Below, in pieces: positions 10,241 to 18,155 of a DNA stretch of 49,015 nucleotides. The stretch comes from an uncultured Bacteroidales bacterium (GTDB lineage Bacteria > Bacteroidota > Bacteroidia > Bacteroidales > WCHB1-69). Position 1 is the first letter of the stretch. Every line of letters starts with the position of its first letter. A program made the position numbers and the translations under genes. The notes below the pieces were generated by a model. The model saw nothing but the letters and a program-made list of their open reading frames with translations, did no database searches and was not told where the DNA came from. The stretch lies in contig ONCM01000021.1 of the NCBI GenBank assembly GCA_900316305.1, forward strand, positions 1 through 49,015, in the 5' to 3' direction.

Positions 10241-11062
10241 TTACAGTCTGGCGACCATTTTATAGAATTCGCTTTCGCGCATCTTTTTCTTGACACTTTC
10301 CTTTGTATCATCTTCCCAAGGTTTATATGGATAAACGATCTCCACGCCTAACCATTGGATGCAATAACGTTCGTAGTCGCCGTAATCCGAGGTGAACGTC
10401 TTCAGATAGACGCCATCGATGGATTTCTCCAACTTTTTGAGCAACTTTGGCTTCCCTTTCAGCAGTTTCTCCAATTCGGCGATGATTTTCGAATTATCCG
10501 CCAATCCAGAGTCGAAAACCTGCGGAAGGAGCTTTCCGATGGCCTTGTCGGGTTGTCCGAGCTTCTGGTAGATGTCAGTGTAGCGCAAGGCGGTTTGGAT
10601 GTAGTGTTCAGCGTAGGCGTTGCCGCAAGTGCTGATGAACGGATACTTCGTATCCGAAAGTGACAAATAGCGTAGTGCAGAGTCATATTGCTGCAGCTCG
10701 TAATAGCAGTCACTGATTTGGGAGGCCGCTCGGTGGCAATAATTGGCGTATGGGGATGCCATAATGCCTCCGCCCGACGGTTCCCGCTCGTCTTGATTTC
10801 CATTCAAGATTAATGAAAACACTTCTATTGCCTTCTTATAATCTTTCTGTAACAAACAGATATATCCGGCATTGTTCAACGCCCTCGGGTACAACTCGTT
10901 GCGGGGATGATTCTCCACGATGTACATATATCCGGCCAACGCCTTGTCCAATTCGCCTTCCTCAAAATAATCGTGCGCCTCCTGGAAATAGTCGGAGGGC
11001 ATTTTCTGTCCGAAAGCAAACAGTCCGAACGACAGTAGCAACAATAACAGTTTGATTTTCAT
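10241..11062 (-). CDS. Secreted TPR-repeat protein
   Basis: 273 residues. A signal peptide (MKIKLLLLLLSFGLFAFGQ) is followed by TPR-like helices: YFQEAHDYFEEGELDKALAGYMYIVENHP, then YPRALNNAGYICLLQKDYKKAIEVFSLIL, then further degenerate repeats. Such proteins are periplasmic or outer-membrane scaffolds. The C-terminal third (GDYERYCIQWLGVEIVYPYKPW...) has no family that I recognise. Its ATG overlaps the TGA of the upstream gene (ATGA), so the two are translationally coupled and probably work together. No catalytic residues are visible. Confidence 0.8.
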   Translation of the reverse strand: MKIKLLLLLLSFGLFAFGQKMPSDYFQEAHDYFEEGELDKALAGYMYIVENHPRNELYPRALNNAGYICLLQKDYKKAIEVFSLILNGNQDEREPSGGGIMASPYANYCHRAASQISDCYYELQQYDSALRYLSLSDTKYPFISTCGNAYAEHYIQTALRYTDIYQKLGQPDKAIGKLLPQVFDSGLADNSKIIAELEKLLKGKPKLLKKLEKSIDGVYLKTFTSDYGDYERYCIQWLGVEIVYPYKPWEDDTKESVKKKMRESEFYKMVARL

Positions 11063-12651
11063 AATGTTACAAAAAATTGATATATAGCATTGTCCCTCAT
11101 TCCAAAAAAGATTACTTGTCGGCCGTCGAAATAGCTTTTTTCAGAAAAGATTCTATCCACATTATACAATTCACCGCAAATCCTGCCATTGACAACTACC
11201 TGATATTCCTTTTCACCCGTGTTGAGGATTGCAAAATAACCATCATCGTTGAAAAGCCCGTCCACGACACCACCCGGCTTCGAATCATCTCCGTATTGCT
11301 TAAACAGGGGCAACAAAGCTTCGGAAAATTGGCCGTCATAAACAAAATAGCCCTTGTCCCCGTAATTCATGCAGAAGAGCGAATGACCATACGAGGATTT
11401 TCTGTACTCCCACAACTTCGGCAGTACCTCGTCCCAAGGATATATTGTGTACTTCTCGGACTTACTTATCGGATTGAACAACAACTCTTCGTCTTTATAT
11501 ACATAAACAGAGTCATCCGTCTTGAAGTAGTGTACTGAACTGCCTTGGGGCGAAATATAAAGTGGCATAGCCCGAACACCGTATTTCGAAAGCGGCTTTT
11601 CTATTTTAACATTATCAACCACCTTGTACAGGTAGTAATCCTTCAGCCCGTAATAGGCAAAACGACCATTTGTATCAATAGAAGGATTGAACAGTTCATC
11701 AAAATCGACTAAATAATCCTTTCCATTCACATTCAGATAATGATGCTTGTCTTTTTCAAAAGTATAGAATGCATTCTTGCTGTCAAGCAGTGTGATGTTG
11801 CTGAAATCCTCAATGCCCCTGCGCATTCGTCCGTTCAGCACAAGATAGTCCGGCCCGCAATCATCGCCAGTGCGATAGTAGGCTCCGTCTTCCATCAAAG
11901 CATATTTCCAAGTGGTTCTGACATAGTCAAATACAGTATCTTTGGTGTGAATGAAAAACATATAGTCGTACTTTCCAACCGGATTCTCAGGCTTTACGAT
12001 TTCAGTGTAAAGATAATCGCCTTTGTCATTGATAGCCAATGCGTTAAAATGGAGGTCAGAAGTATCTATGGGTTGGCCGTTCACATATAGCACGAAACGG
12101 CCGTTCTGTTCGAGATAATAAATCGCGTTGCCGTTATCGCTGAAATCAACCCACTCTTCGTCTTTCAGCTTGAACTTTTTGATGGTTTCGAGGGGAGTAG
12201 AATAGACCAAGCGGCCGTCGAGATAGAAAAAGGCGGTGTCGTTGCGGAGCGAGGTGTTGGCGAAATGCTGACGGGTGTCTCCCGAACGATACCCTTGCAC
12301 CGTTCCAGCTATCGGACCGTAGATATTCGTTCCGTCTTCATTCATCACATAGAGAGGATCCGCGTTTTGGGAATCGCATAAACGCAAAAAACGGCTGCTT
12401 CCATACTTAGAATAGCCGCCTCCGGCATAGCAGAGTCCTTCTATCGGTGCGTTGCTCGCGACCGCCGTTCGATTGCCGTCTTTTTTCACGCAGAAGCAGT
12501 AGTTTCCATCACGGTCAAACGAAATGGTATAACTATACGTTTCTATTTCATACGCACTCGTGGTGTCCGCCCACAAAAGTCGTTCCGTGAGGGTCTGACC
12601 CTGCAGAACAAACGCCGCAAGCGCAAAAAGGAGCAGAAGAGACTTTTTCAT
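11059..12651 (-). CDS. Secreted protein of unknown function, WD40/propeller-like
   Basis: 530 residues after choosing the ATG at 12651, where the signal peptide MKKSLLLLFALAAFVLQGQ begins. The mature part is beta-rich and repetitive, with recurring blocks such as VDFSDNGNAIYYLEQNGRFVLYVNGQPI, LNVNGKDYLVDFDE and YQVVVNGRICGELYNVD, about 40-50 residues apart, which suggests a beta-propeller. I do not recognise the family. A near-consensus -7 box (TATTTTCG on the minus strand, 12681-12688) precedes it. It overlaps and is probably co-expressed with the TPR protein at 10241-11062. Confidence 0.72.
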   Translation of the reverse strand: MKKSLLLLFALAAFVLQGQTLTERLLWADTTSAYEIETYSYTISFDRDGNYCFCVKKDGNRTAVASNAPIEGLCYAGGGYSKYGSSRFLRLCDSQNADPLYVMNEDGTNIYGPIAGTVQGYRSGDTRQHFANTSLRNDTAFFYLDGRLVYSTPLETIKKFKLKDEEWVDFSDNGNAIYYLEQNGRFVLYVNGQPIDTSDLHFNALAINDKGDYLYTEIVKPENPVGKYDYMFFIHTKDTVFDYVRTTWKYALMEDGAYYRTGDDCGPDYLVLNGRMRRGIEDFSNITLLDSKNAFYTFEKDKHHYLNVNGKDYLVDFDELFNPSIDTNGRFAYYGLKDYYLYKVVDNVKIEKPLSKYGVRAMPLYISPQGSSVHYFKTDDSVYVYKDEELLFNPISKSEKYTIYPWDEVLPKLWEYRKSSYGHSLFCMNYGDKGYFVYDGQFSEALLPLFKQYGDDSKPGGVVDGLFNDDGYFAILNTGEKEYQVVVNGRICGELYNVDRIFSEKSYFDGRQVIFFGMRDNAIYQFFVTL

Positions 12652-12742
12652 AACCCGTGATTTAATTGACAACGATGCCGCGAAAATACAAAATTATTTT
12701 TGTGATTTTGCTGCTTACGCGATACGCGGCCCCCACTATGTC

Positions 12743-14248
12743 TTACTCCGTGATTTTATCAATAAAGTTGTCCGATTTTCGATACATCAGGAAATAGACC
12801 GCGTCGTCCGTCACTTTGATCAATTGGTCGAAATACTCTCCGTATGACATGGTCTTATTCGGATTAGCAGGCGCGTAAAGGATTTTTGGCTCGAAATTTA
12901 AGTCGTTTTCCAAACGGCCCATCACGATGCAACGGGGTTCAGGCTTCGTGAATACCAGCCGATTCCATTTGCTGGGATTCCGGCTTCCGTAATTACTCTT
13001 GTTTCCATTGTATAACAACCAAACATCACCCTTCCATTCGAAAATCACTGGAATGTCCTGATGGTTGCCGCCACCATCAACACAGGAGTAAGGCAAAACG
13101 GCGGAATTCAGCATATCGCCCTTGTTATCAAAAAGATACAAGTAAATATTCTGATAATAGTTGTTGATGTGGACAGCTCTACCATCTGACCACATTTCCT
13201 GCGAATGACGATAGGCCAGCACCATAACGCGACCATCTTGCAATGACAATACCATGCCAGGTTCAAACCCCACATCCTTCATTTCCGCTTCGTATGTGAT
13301 GTTTTCAGGGACATACGGTTTTTCCGATTCAAAGAAATTTTCGCTCTGCAGTTCCCCTTCTTCATTAACCAAGATGGTCGCCACACCCTCTTTTGTCTCT
13401 CCAAAGATGAAGAACCGGTCGTTTTTGCCAGGCAACATCCTCGCACAAGGATTGAAAATTTCACGGCTGTTATCTGTCAGTTCAACAGGGACAACATTTC
13501 CGGCTGCAGTTACAGTAAGATAGCGATAAGCCACACCTGACGAGAAGGCCACCATACCCACACCCCAATGAACATCTTTCCCACTCTGCGCCCACTCCTC
13601 AATAAAAACGGCCCCGTTATTGGTCAAGAACCCTTTCGCTTTGTATGGACTTGGACCTGAGAACTCCTTCTGTGCATGATTGAGCGTGTTTCCCTCCGCA
13701 TCAACATCCTGCAAGTCAAGACTATATCCGTCTATTTTCGAATTGCTTGGCTTGGTGTATGTCACGAAAACAGTCCTGTTATCGCCGGAAGATCGCAAAA
13801 TGAGAGCTGCGGCGAGTTTTTTCCCTTCTGCAGGAACACTAAGTATAGTATTAAGCACCAACTTCTTATGTTTCTTCTCCATAATCGGGAACGATGCCTC
13901 GTAATAATCCACACTTTTTGTCTTCTTGTTGTATTTGTAGCCAAGGAGCACCACGTCATTGTCCCGCAAATAAGCAGTCCTGAACTCATAATCTTCATCT
14001 ATTTCATGCTCCACCGCAATGATTTGCTTTTGTTTGTCATAAACGGTGATGTACATGTCATCATCCGTGTCGTACCAACCTTTTTTCACGCCGCACAGAT
14101 AAAGATATTGGTCATCTTCACCTAATACAGTGAGGCGGGAGCCGTCCTCAATTTCGGTTTCCGGTCCATTCGGGACAAGGGTTTGTGCGCGGCCGCCAAA
14201 CATTACAAACAGGAACAGAAAAGCTAATAAGATTCTATTTTTCTTCAT
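12743..14248 (-). CDS. Secreted paralog X1, unknown function
   Basis: 501 residues with a signal peptide (MKKNRILLAFLFLFVMFGGRAQ). It is clearly paralogous to the gene at 16216-17688. Shared blocks include QTLVPNGPETEI right after the signal, EDDQYLYLC, ITVYDKQK, EHEIDEDYEFRTAY and GYKYNKKTKSVDYY, and the two align along their whole length. The mature chain is beta-rich (propeller-like) without recognisable catalytic residues or a T9SS tail. The start at 14248 follows the shared signal peptide; the extra MI upstream is not needed. The 5' region (14249-14308) is virtually identical to that of the paralog, so the two are probably controlled together. A role in the envelope is all that can be inferred. 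Confidence 0.75.
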   Translation of the reverse strand: MKKNRILLAFLFLFVMFGGRAQTLVPNGPETEIEDGSRLTVLGEDDQYLYLCGVKKGWYDTDDDMYITVYDKQKQIIAVEHEIDEDYEFRTAYLRDNDVVLLGYKYNKKTKSVDYYEASFPIMEKKHKKLVLNTILSVPAEGKKLAAALILRSSGDNRTVFVTYTKPSNSKIDGYSLDLQDVDAEGNTLNHAQKEFSGPSPYKAKGFLTNNGAVFIEEWAQSGKDVHWGVGMVAFSSGVAYRYLTVTAAGNVVPVELTDNSREIFNPCARMLPGKNDRFFIFGETKEGVATILVNEEGELQSENFFESEKPYVPENITYEAEMKDVGFEPGMVLSLQDGRVMVLAYRHSQEMWSDGRAVHINNYYQNIYLYLFDNKGDMLNSAVLPYSCVDGGGNHQDIPVIFEWKGDVWLLYNGNKSNYGSRNPSKWNRLVFTKPEPRCIVMGRLENDLNFEPKILYAPANPNKTMSYGEYFDQLIKVTDDAVYFLMYRKSDNFIDKITE

Positions 14249-14309
14249 AATCAATAAAACATTTTCGTTTTTTCGGCCGCAAAATTACAATTAATTTCCG
14301 AACGATTAT
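14247..14309. repeat. Shared upstream module, copy A
   Basis: About 63 nt nearly identical to 17687-17749, covering the first codon, leader and -7 box (TAATTTTG on the minus strand, 14280-14287) of paralog X1. Identity ends at 14308, where the tail of the small lipoprotein's transcription unit begins. Confidence 0.85.
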
Positions 14310-14314
14310 AGCCA

Positions 14315-14352
14315 AAAGCGGCGGACGTGTCAGTTTCGCCCGCCGCTTTCAT
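14315..14352 (-). terminator. Hairpin after the 72-aa lipoprotein
   Basis: AAGCGGCGG pairs with CCGCCGCTT around a 16-nt loop. On the minus strand it lies just after the stop of the small lipoprotein gene. The following T-run is weak, so termination is likely but not certain. Confidence 0.6.
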
Positions 14353-14360
14353 CCGTAGTG

Positions 14361-14579
14361 TTACTGGTTGCATCTGTAGAAGTCCATGCCTGCCTCTTCA
14401 TTGAGTTTGTCTTGCATAGCCTTGCACTCTGCTTTGGTTGAAGTCTCATCTTCGTAAGCGGGTGGTGTGATGTGTGTGACATCCGTTTTGACATAGCAAT
14501 GGCAACCCGTTTTGTTGCAAGAGGTGGACACAACTGCCAGCATGAAAACTGCGGACAATAAAACCAATACTTTTTTCAT
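14361..14579 (-). CDS. Small lipoprotein (72 aa)
   Basis: The N-terminus MKKVLVLLSAVFMLAVVSTSC is a lipoprotein signal with the cysteine at residue 21. The mature peptide is only about 52 residues, with five further cysteines or cysteine-containing blocks (NKTGCHCYVKTD, KAECKAM, FYRCNQ) that could form disulphides or bind a metal. It has no family that I recognise. It lies between paralog X1 and the LytTR regulator, and its upstream region is a diverged copy of the X1/X2 promoter module, so it probably belongs to the same regulon. Confidence 0.75.
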   Translation of the reverse strand: MKKVLVLLSAVFMLAVVSTSCNKTGCHCYVKTDVTHITPPAYEDETSTKAECKAMQDKLNEEAGMDFYRCNQ

Positions 14580-14724
14580 TTTATTCTCAAAGGACTTCTG
14601 GATGATATAATATGGATGATTGTGATCCTCTTCGCGGAAGTCCGTGTCACGAAGATATCGGCAACCACCTTCGTTAATGGGTTCAGTACATTAATTTTTT
14701 ATATACATCACTTTTGTTGTTTAT

Positions 14725-14813
14725 TTTTCGGCTGCAAAATTACTATTAATCTCCGAATATTTTTATCCCTCACAGCAAAAATATGTTCCCTCTCAACCCA
14801 AAATATGACGTTC
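14725..14813. repeat. Shared upstream module, copy C
   Basis: Diverged copy of the module upstream of X1 and X2. It has TTTTTCGGCTGCAAAATTAC with a -7 box (TAATTTTG on the minus strand, 14735-14742), then a distal block containing AATATGTTCCCTCTCAA that matches 17765-17781. The rest of the gap 14580-14980 holds only AT-rich DNA and the repeats at 14886-14941. Confidence 0.8.
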
Positions 14814-14885
14814 CAACAATCCAATAATCTCTATGGATTAAGATAAATCTCTCACAATCAGTATTTTATGATAGAAATAGGATTT

Positions 14886-14941
14886 AATACCCTAAACAGT
14901 ATTTTGGGGTATTAAACTGCCGTTGGGGTATTAACTGACGG
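14886..14941. promoter_or_regulatory. Candidate operator: repeated GGGGTATTAA sites
   Basis: Two near-identical 19-nt direct repeats, TTGGGGTATTAAACTGCCG (14904-14922) and TTGGGGTATTAACTGACGG (14923-14941), plus an inverted half-site TTAATACCC (14885-14893). They lie immediately upstream of the regulator's -7 box (14953-14960). Direct repeats are typical of LytTR binding sites, so autoregulation is the simplest reading. This is inference. Confidence 0.6.
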
Positions 14942-14952
14942 AATAAAATGAG

Positions 14953-14960
14953 TATCTTTG
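14953..14960 (+). promoter_or_regulatory. -7 promoter box of the LytTR regulator gene
   Basis: TATCTTTG, an exact TAnnTTTG match, 20 nt before the ATG at 14981. The upstream in-frame ATG at 14948 lies before this box and cannot be in the transcript. Confidence 0.75.
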
Positions 14961-14980
14961 CCGCTGTAAAGTTCAACATT

Positions 14981-16042
14981 ATGAAACAGCAAAAAACAAT
15001 TGTCACCATTTTACTGAATATCCTGTTTTGTGCCGCACTGCTGTGGTTCTTCTCCCGCAACGCAATCCTTCGCCCATTTTTAGGTAGTCGGGCCAAAGAG
15101 GTTTTTTCCGGATTGCTACTGCTGGCCACATTGTACGCCAACTATTATCTCTTTTATCCAAAATTGTATCGGGGCCACACTTCGCTATATTGGTTTTCTG
15201 TTGTCATTGCCTGTTTGGCGGCTGGAGGCCTGGAATTGGCTCTTGGCTACACATTTATTTCGAAATGCAATGTAGTGCTAATATCTGAAGTTGGACCTTT
15301 TAATTATTTCGCCACAACATTATTATTCATTGTTTTCCGAAACCTTGCTTTCAACCTCTTTGCTTACGTGTTGAGAGAAAGGAAGCAACTGCAACAATCC
15401 TTGGAAACGGAGAGCAAGGTTGTCTATCAATATGCCAGAATGCTTGACGTTTGCGATGACCAAAACAACTGTCAGCACATCCCCATAGACAAGGTTTTTT
15501 ACTGTAAGAAAAATGGGAATGAAACGGGAATCCACACGGTTGAGGGCATCAAATACACCCGCTATTGTACTATCAAATACTTGGAACAACATCTTGGAGA
15601 CAAAGAGTTTATCCGTGTATCCTCCTCCGTCATCGTCCCTTTCCAGTACATCGCCTCATGCGACGGGAAGGCTGTGACCCTGAAGAACCTGTTTCGGTCA
15701 GAAGCTTCCCTCTCCTTCCCATTGGACGCCAAAAGAGCCCCTCAGATTGCAGCCGCCATCGATGAATATCTGCATGCTGACATTGAAGAGAAAAACGAGT
15801 TACAGATAGAAGGCGAAGAAGAAAAAGGCAAAAGAGGTCCGTCTGTACCGCCGAAAGAGAAGCTCGACGCTGTACTCAACTACATCAAAGAGCATCCCGG
15901 TTGCCGCTCCACGGAACTCATTTTCCACACCTCCTATTCGCAGACCACCATGGATCGCTGCCTCTTTGAACTCAAGAAGAAAGGGCTTATCGAATACACC
16001 GGCAGCAAGAAGAGAGGCGGGTACTTTATTCTTAATTCATAA
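14981..16042 (+). CDS. Membrane-anchored LytTR transcription regulator with extra winged helix
   Basis: 353 residues. Four hydrophobic helices occupy about residues 5-135 (IVTILLNILFCAALLWFF, VFSGLLLLATLYANYYLF, YWFSVVIACLAAGGLELAL, TTLLFIVFRNLAFNLFAYVL). A short coiled linker (RERKQLQQSLETESK) leads to a LytTR DNA-binding domain (about 160-245: IPIDKVFYCKKNGN...GIKYTRYCTIKYLEQHLGDKEFIRVSSSVIV). An acidic linker precedes a C-terminal winged helix (about 287-350: KLDAVLNYIKEHPGCRSTELIF...GLIEYTG). There is no kinase or receiver domain, so it is a one-component membrane regulator. Its neighbours on both sides are the paralogs X1 and X2, its likely targets, and it has repeated sites in its own promoter region. 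Confidence 0.82.
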   Translation: MKQQKTIVTILLNILFCAALLWFFSRNAILRPFLGSRAKEVFSGLLLLATLYANYYLFYPKLYRGHTSLYWFSVVIACLAAGGLELALGYTFISKCNVVLISEVGPFNYFATTLLFIVFRNLAFNLFAYVLRERKQLQQSLETESKVVYQYARMLDVCDDQNNCQHIPIDKVFYCKKNGNETGIHTVEGIKYTRYCTIKYLEQHLGDKEFIRVSSSVIVPFQYIASCDGKAVTLKNLFRSEASLSFPLDAKRAPQIAAAIDEYLHADIEEKNELQIEGEEEKGKRGPSVPPKEKLDAVLNYIKEHPGCRSTELIFHTSYSQTTMDRCLFELKKKGLIEYTGSKKRGGYFILNS

Positions 16043-16058
16043 TTCAAAATGCATAATT

Positions 16059-16085
16059 ACGGGGACTCGGAAGGGTTCCCGTTTT
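16059..16085 (+). terminator. Terminator after the LytTR gene (CTCGGAAGGG-loop family)
   Basis: ACGGG pairs with CCCGT around GACTCGGAAGGGTTC, then TTTTAG. It has the same loop sequence as 10208-10239 and 20339-20368. A decayed second copy follows at about 16118-16135 (ACGGGGATTCGGAATGG). Confidence 0.75.
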
Positions 16086-16205
16086 AGTTAGAAGTTAGCA
16101 GTTAGAAGTTAGCAGTTTACGGGGATTCGGAATGGTGCGGCATCAATACGTGCAGATACGCGAGATACGCGGAGATATAATCAAGCAAGATACGCGGGGA
16201 AACTA
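16086..16205. repeat. GTTAGCA repeats and GATACGCG words
   Basis: GTTAGAAGTTAGCAG repeated twice (16088-16118), then three copies of AGATACGCGG-like words (16153-16200). The same words appear at 12715-12730 and 20390-20400. No gene is supported in this gap. Confidence 0.65.
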
Positions 16206-16215
16206 TAATCTCGCA

Positions 16216-17688
16216 CTATTTTATGATTTTTTCGATTCGATTGTCCCCATAGCAATGCTTCAGAAAATACACGGCATCATCAGAGACGTGCATGATTCCC
16301 ATATAATATTCATTGCCAACGTTGTTTTTAGGGGGCAGGTAGAGAGCTGATGATTCGCAATTCAAATCATCATCTATTTTTATTATTGCGATACAGTATT
16401 TTTGGTGTTTGTCCGGTGTTTCCCATTTACTGCTTTTCTGAGGACCATAATTGTTTATATGGCCATTATACATTATCCACGCGTTTCCTTCCCATTCTAT
16501 CAATGGAACGTCAGTGCTTAATTGTAAATCCCAACTCAAATAGGAAAAAGGTAGCACTTGCGTACTCATCTCTCCATTATTATCGAACAAGAATAAAATA
16601 AGGCTTTGGTTTGCATAATACACGTAAATACGGTCGCCACTTTCAACATGGCGTTTGTATTGTGTGCCGGAAACGATTGTCCGTCCATCACTTAATGGCA
16701 GGACTTGAATCGGAACGAAACAGAGCCCCTCTTCTCGATCTTCATACGTGATACCTTCCGGTTCTTTGGGAAATTCTGTGTCGAAGCTATACTGCCATAG
16801 TAGTTCCCCTTGTTGGTCTATCTCAAGAGTTGTCACACCCGACGGGGTCTCACTGAACAGGTATAAATTACCATTAGGTGTTAAAGCGGAAATCGGTTTG
16901 ATCATCTGGATGTCTGAATATACGGGCGGAGCGAATTCGCCATCGGAAGTGATAGTCAAATATCTGTAAATAAGGTCCTTTGTCTTGATTTCAAGTCCCA
17001 ATTCTTCTTTTGGGTTTTCATCAAATTTGCTGATTGTTCGTTCTTCTATCACGTATGCTGTGGCGTTGTTTGTCAAAAAAATTGTTTTCCCCATGGGCCA
17101 AACGCCATCCTGTTGCCGTTGGGTTTTCATAAGTTCGGTTCCGTCTGTTGAACAGACTTTCACATCTATCGAATAGGATTTCGTCTTGCTGCTTTTGGGA
17201 CGGGTATAAGTTACAAATGCCATCTTTGTGTGGTCGGGTGACCAAACGATTTCAGCAAAAACGAGGTTGGAGTTCTCCGCAGGAACGCTATAGGTAACTG
17301 TTTTGATAAATTTACGGGGCGTTTTCCCCATAACAGGGAATGAACACTGGAAATACTCTACGCTTTTAGTCTTATTGTTATATTTAGATCCCATTAGCAC
17401 TACATTGTTGTCTTGCATATATGCGGTTCTGAACAGCAGATCTTCATCCATCTCATGTTCTCTTACGACAGCATTTTTTTCTTTGTCATATACCGTAATA
17501 CATAGATCGTCATCATAATTCCTATCGTTGGAACAAAAATAGAGGTATTTGTCATCCTCAGACATCAACGTGACGATTGTGTTGTCGCCAATTTCGGTTT
17601 CCGGTCCATTCGGGACGAGGGTTTGTGCGCGACCCCCGAGCATGAAAAACAGGAGCGTCAAAGCTAAAAAGATTCTATTTTTCTTCAT
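16216..17688 (-). CDS. Secreted paralog X2, unknown function
   Basis: 490 residues with the signal peptide MKKNRIFLALTLLFFMLGGRAQ. It is paralogous to the gene at 12743-14248 over its full length, with the same mature N-terminus (TLVPNGPETEI) and blocks such as DDLCITVYDKEKNAV, EHEMDEDLLFRTAYM and GSKYNNKTKSVEYF. It is beta-rich, with no recognisable catalytic site or sorting domain. The C-terminal part (DLNCESSALYLPPKNNVGNEYYMGIMHVSDDAVYFLKH) mirrors X1. Divergence within the coding region contrasts with the near-identical 5' region. It is probably an envelope protein controlled together with X1 and the small lipoprotein by the LytTR regulator between them. Confidence 0.75.
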   Translation of the reverse strand: MKKNRIFLALTLLFFMLGGRAQTLVPNGPETEIGDNTIVTLMSEDDKYLYFCSNDRNYDDDLCITVYDKEKNAVVREHEMDEDLLFRTAYMQDNNVVLMGSKYNNKTKSVEYFQCSFPVMGKTPRKFIKTVTYSVPAENSNLVFAEIVWSPDHTKMAFVTYTRPKSSKTKSYSIDVKVCSTDGTELMKTQRQQDGVWPMGKTIFLTNNATAYVIEERTISKFDENPKEELGLEIKTKDLIYRYLTITSDGEFAPPVYSDIQMIKPISALTPNGNLYLFSETPSGVTTLEIDQQGELLWQYSFDTEFPKEPEGITYEDREEGLCFVPIQVLPLSDGRTIVSGTQYKRHVESGDRIYVYYANQSLILFLFDNNGEMSTQVLPFSYLSWDLQLSTDVPLIEWEGNAWIMYNGHINNYGPQKSSKWETPDKHQKYCIAIIKIDDDLNCESSALYLPPKNNVGNEYYMGIMHVSDDAVYFLKHCYGDNRIEKIIK

Positions 17689-17797
17689 AATCAATAAAAC
17701 ATTTTCGTTTTTTCGGCCGCAAAATTACAATTAATTTCCGAACGATTTTATACTCCTCAGCAGAAATATGTTCCCTCTCAATCAAAAATATAACGTT
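17687..17797. repeat. Shared upstream module, copy B
   Basis: Upstream region of X2, with its -7 box TAATTTTG on the minus strand at 17720-17727. The proximal 63 nt match 14247-14309. The distal block (CAGCAGAAATATGTTCCCTC and onward, 17758-17797) matches 14773-14813 upstream of the small lipoprotein. It is therefore the most complete copy. Confidence 0.85.
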
Positions 17798-17852
17798 TAA
17801 ATAAAACAGCAATTATCACCATTAGCAGTTTGTAGTTACGCGCAAGCGACGC

Positions 17853-17939
17853 TTTTCGGCATCGCTATTTTCCACCGCTCGGAGGCGGTGACCCCTATGC
17901 CGCTTGGAAGCGGCGACTCATATAAATCTTCCGAAAACC
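17853..17939. repeat. Double-hairpin palindromic element
   Basis: Two adjacent hairpins of similar sequence, CACCGCTCGGAGGCGGTG (17873-17890) and GCCGCTTGGAAGCGGC (17899-17914), lie between outer inverted arms TTTTCGG and CCGAAAA. It looks like a REP/BIME or miniature transposable element. The remainder of the gap 17798-18155 is AT-rich with no convincing promoter box or gene. Confidence 0.65.
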
Positions 17940-18155
17940 CGCCGCCCTTGAGCTGGCACACCCCACCAAAACCATTACAAAATATTGATTTTCATAGTTT
18001 TACAATACATCAAAATAAAATTATTGGCATTTATAAATTTTTGTATTTTTACACACCCCATTTCCATATTTTGTTAACGGACTTCGCAATATTTGGAAAT
18101 AATGGGGCTAAAAAAGATATAAACAGGAAAGTCCATTCATTAAAATCCCAATAGT

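Noticed and set aside
17853-17939. tRNA or other known structured RNA in the double-hairpin region
   Set aside because: No cloverleaf, anticodon arm or CCA-like end; only two simple GC-rich hairpins.
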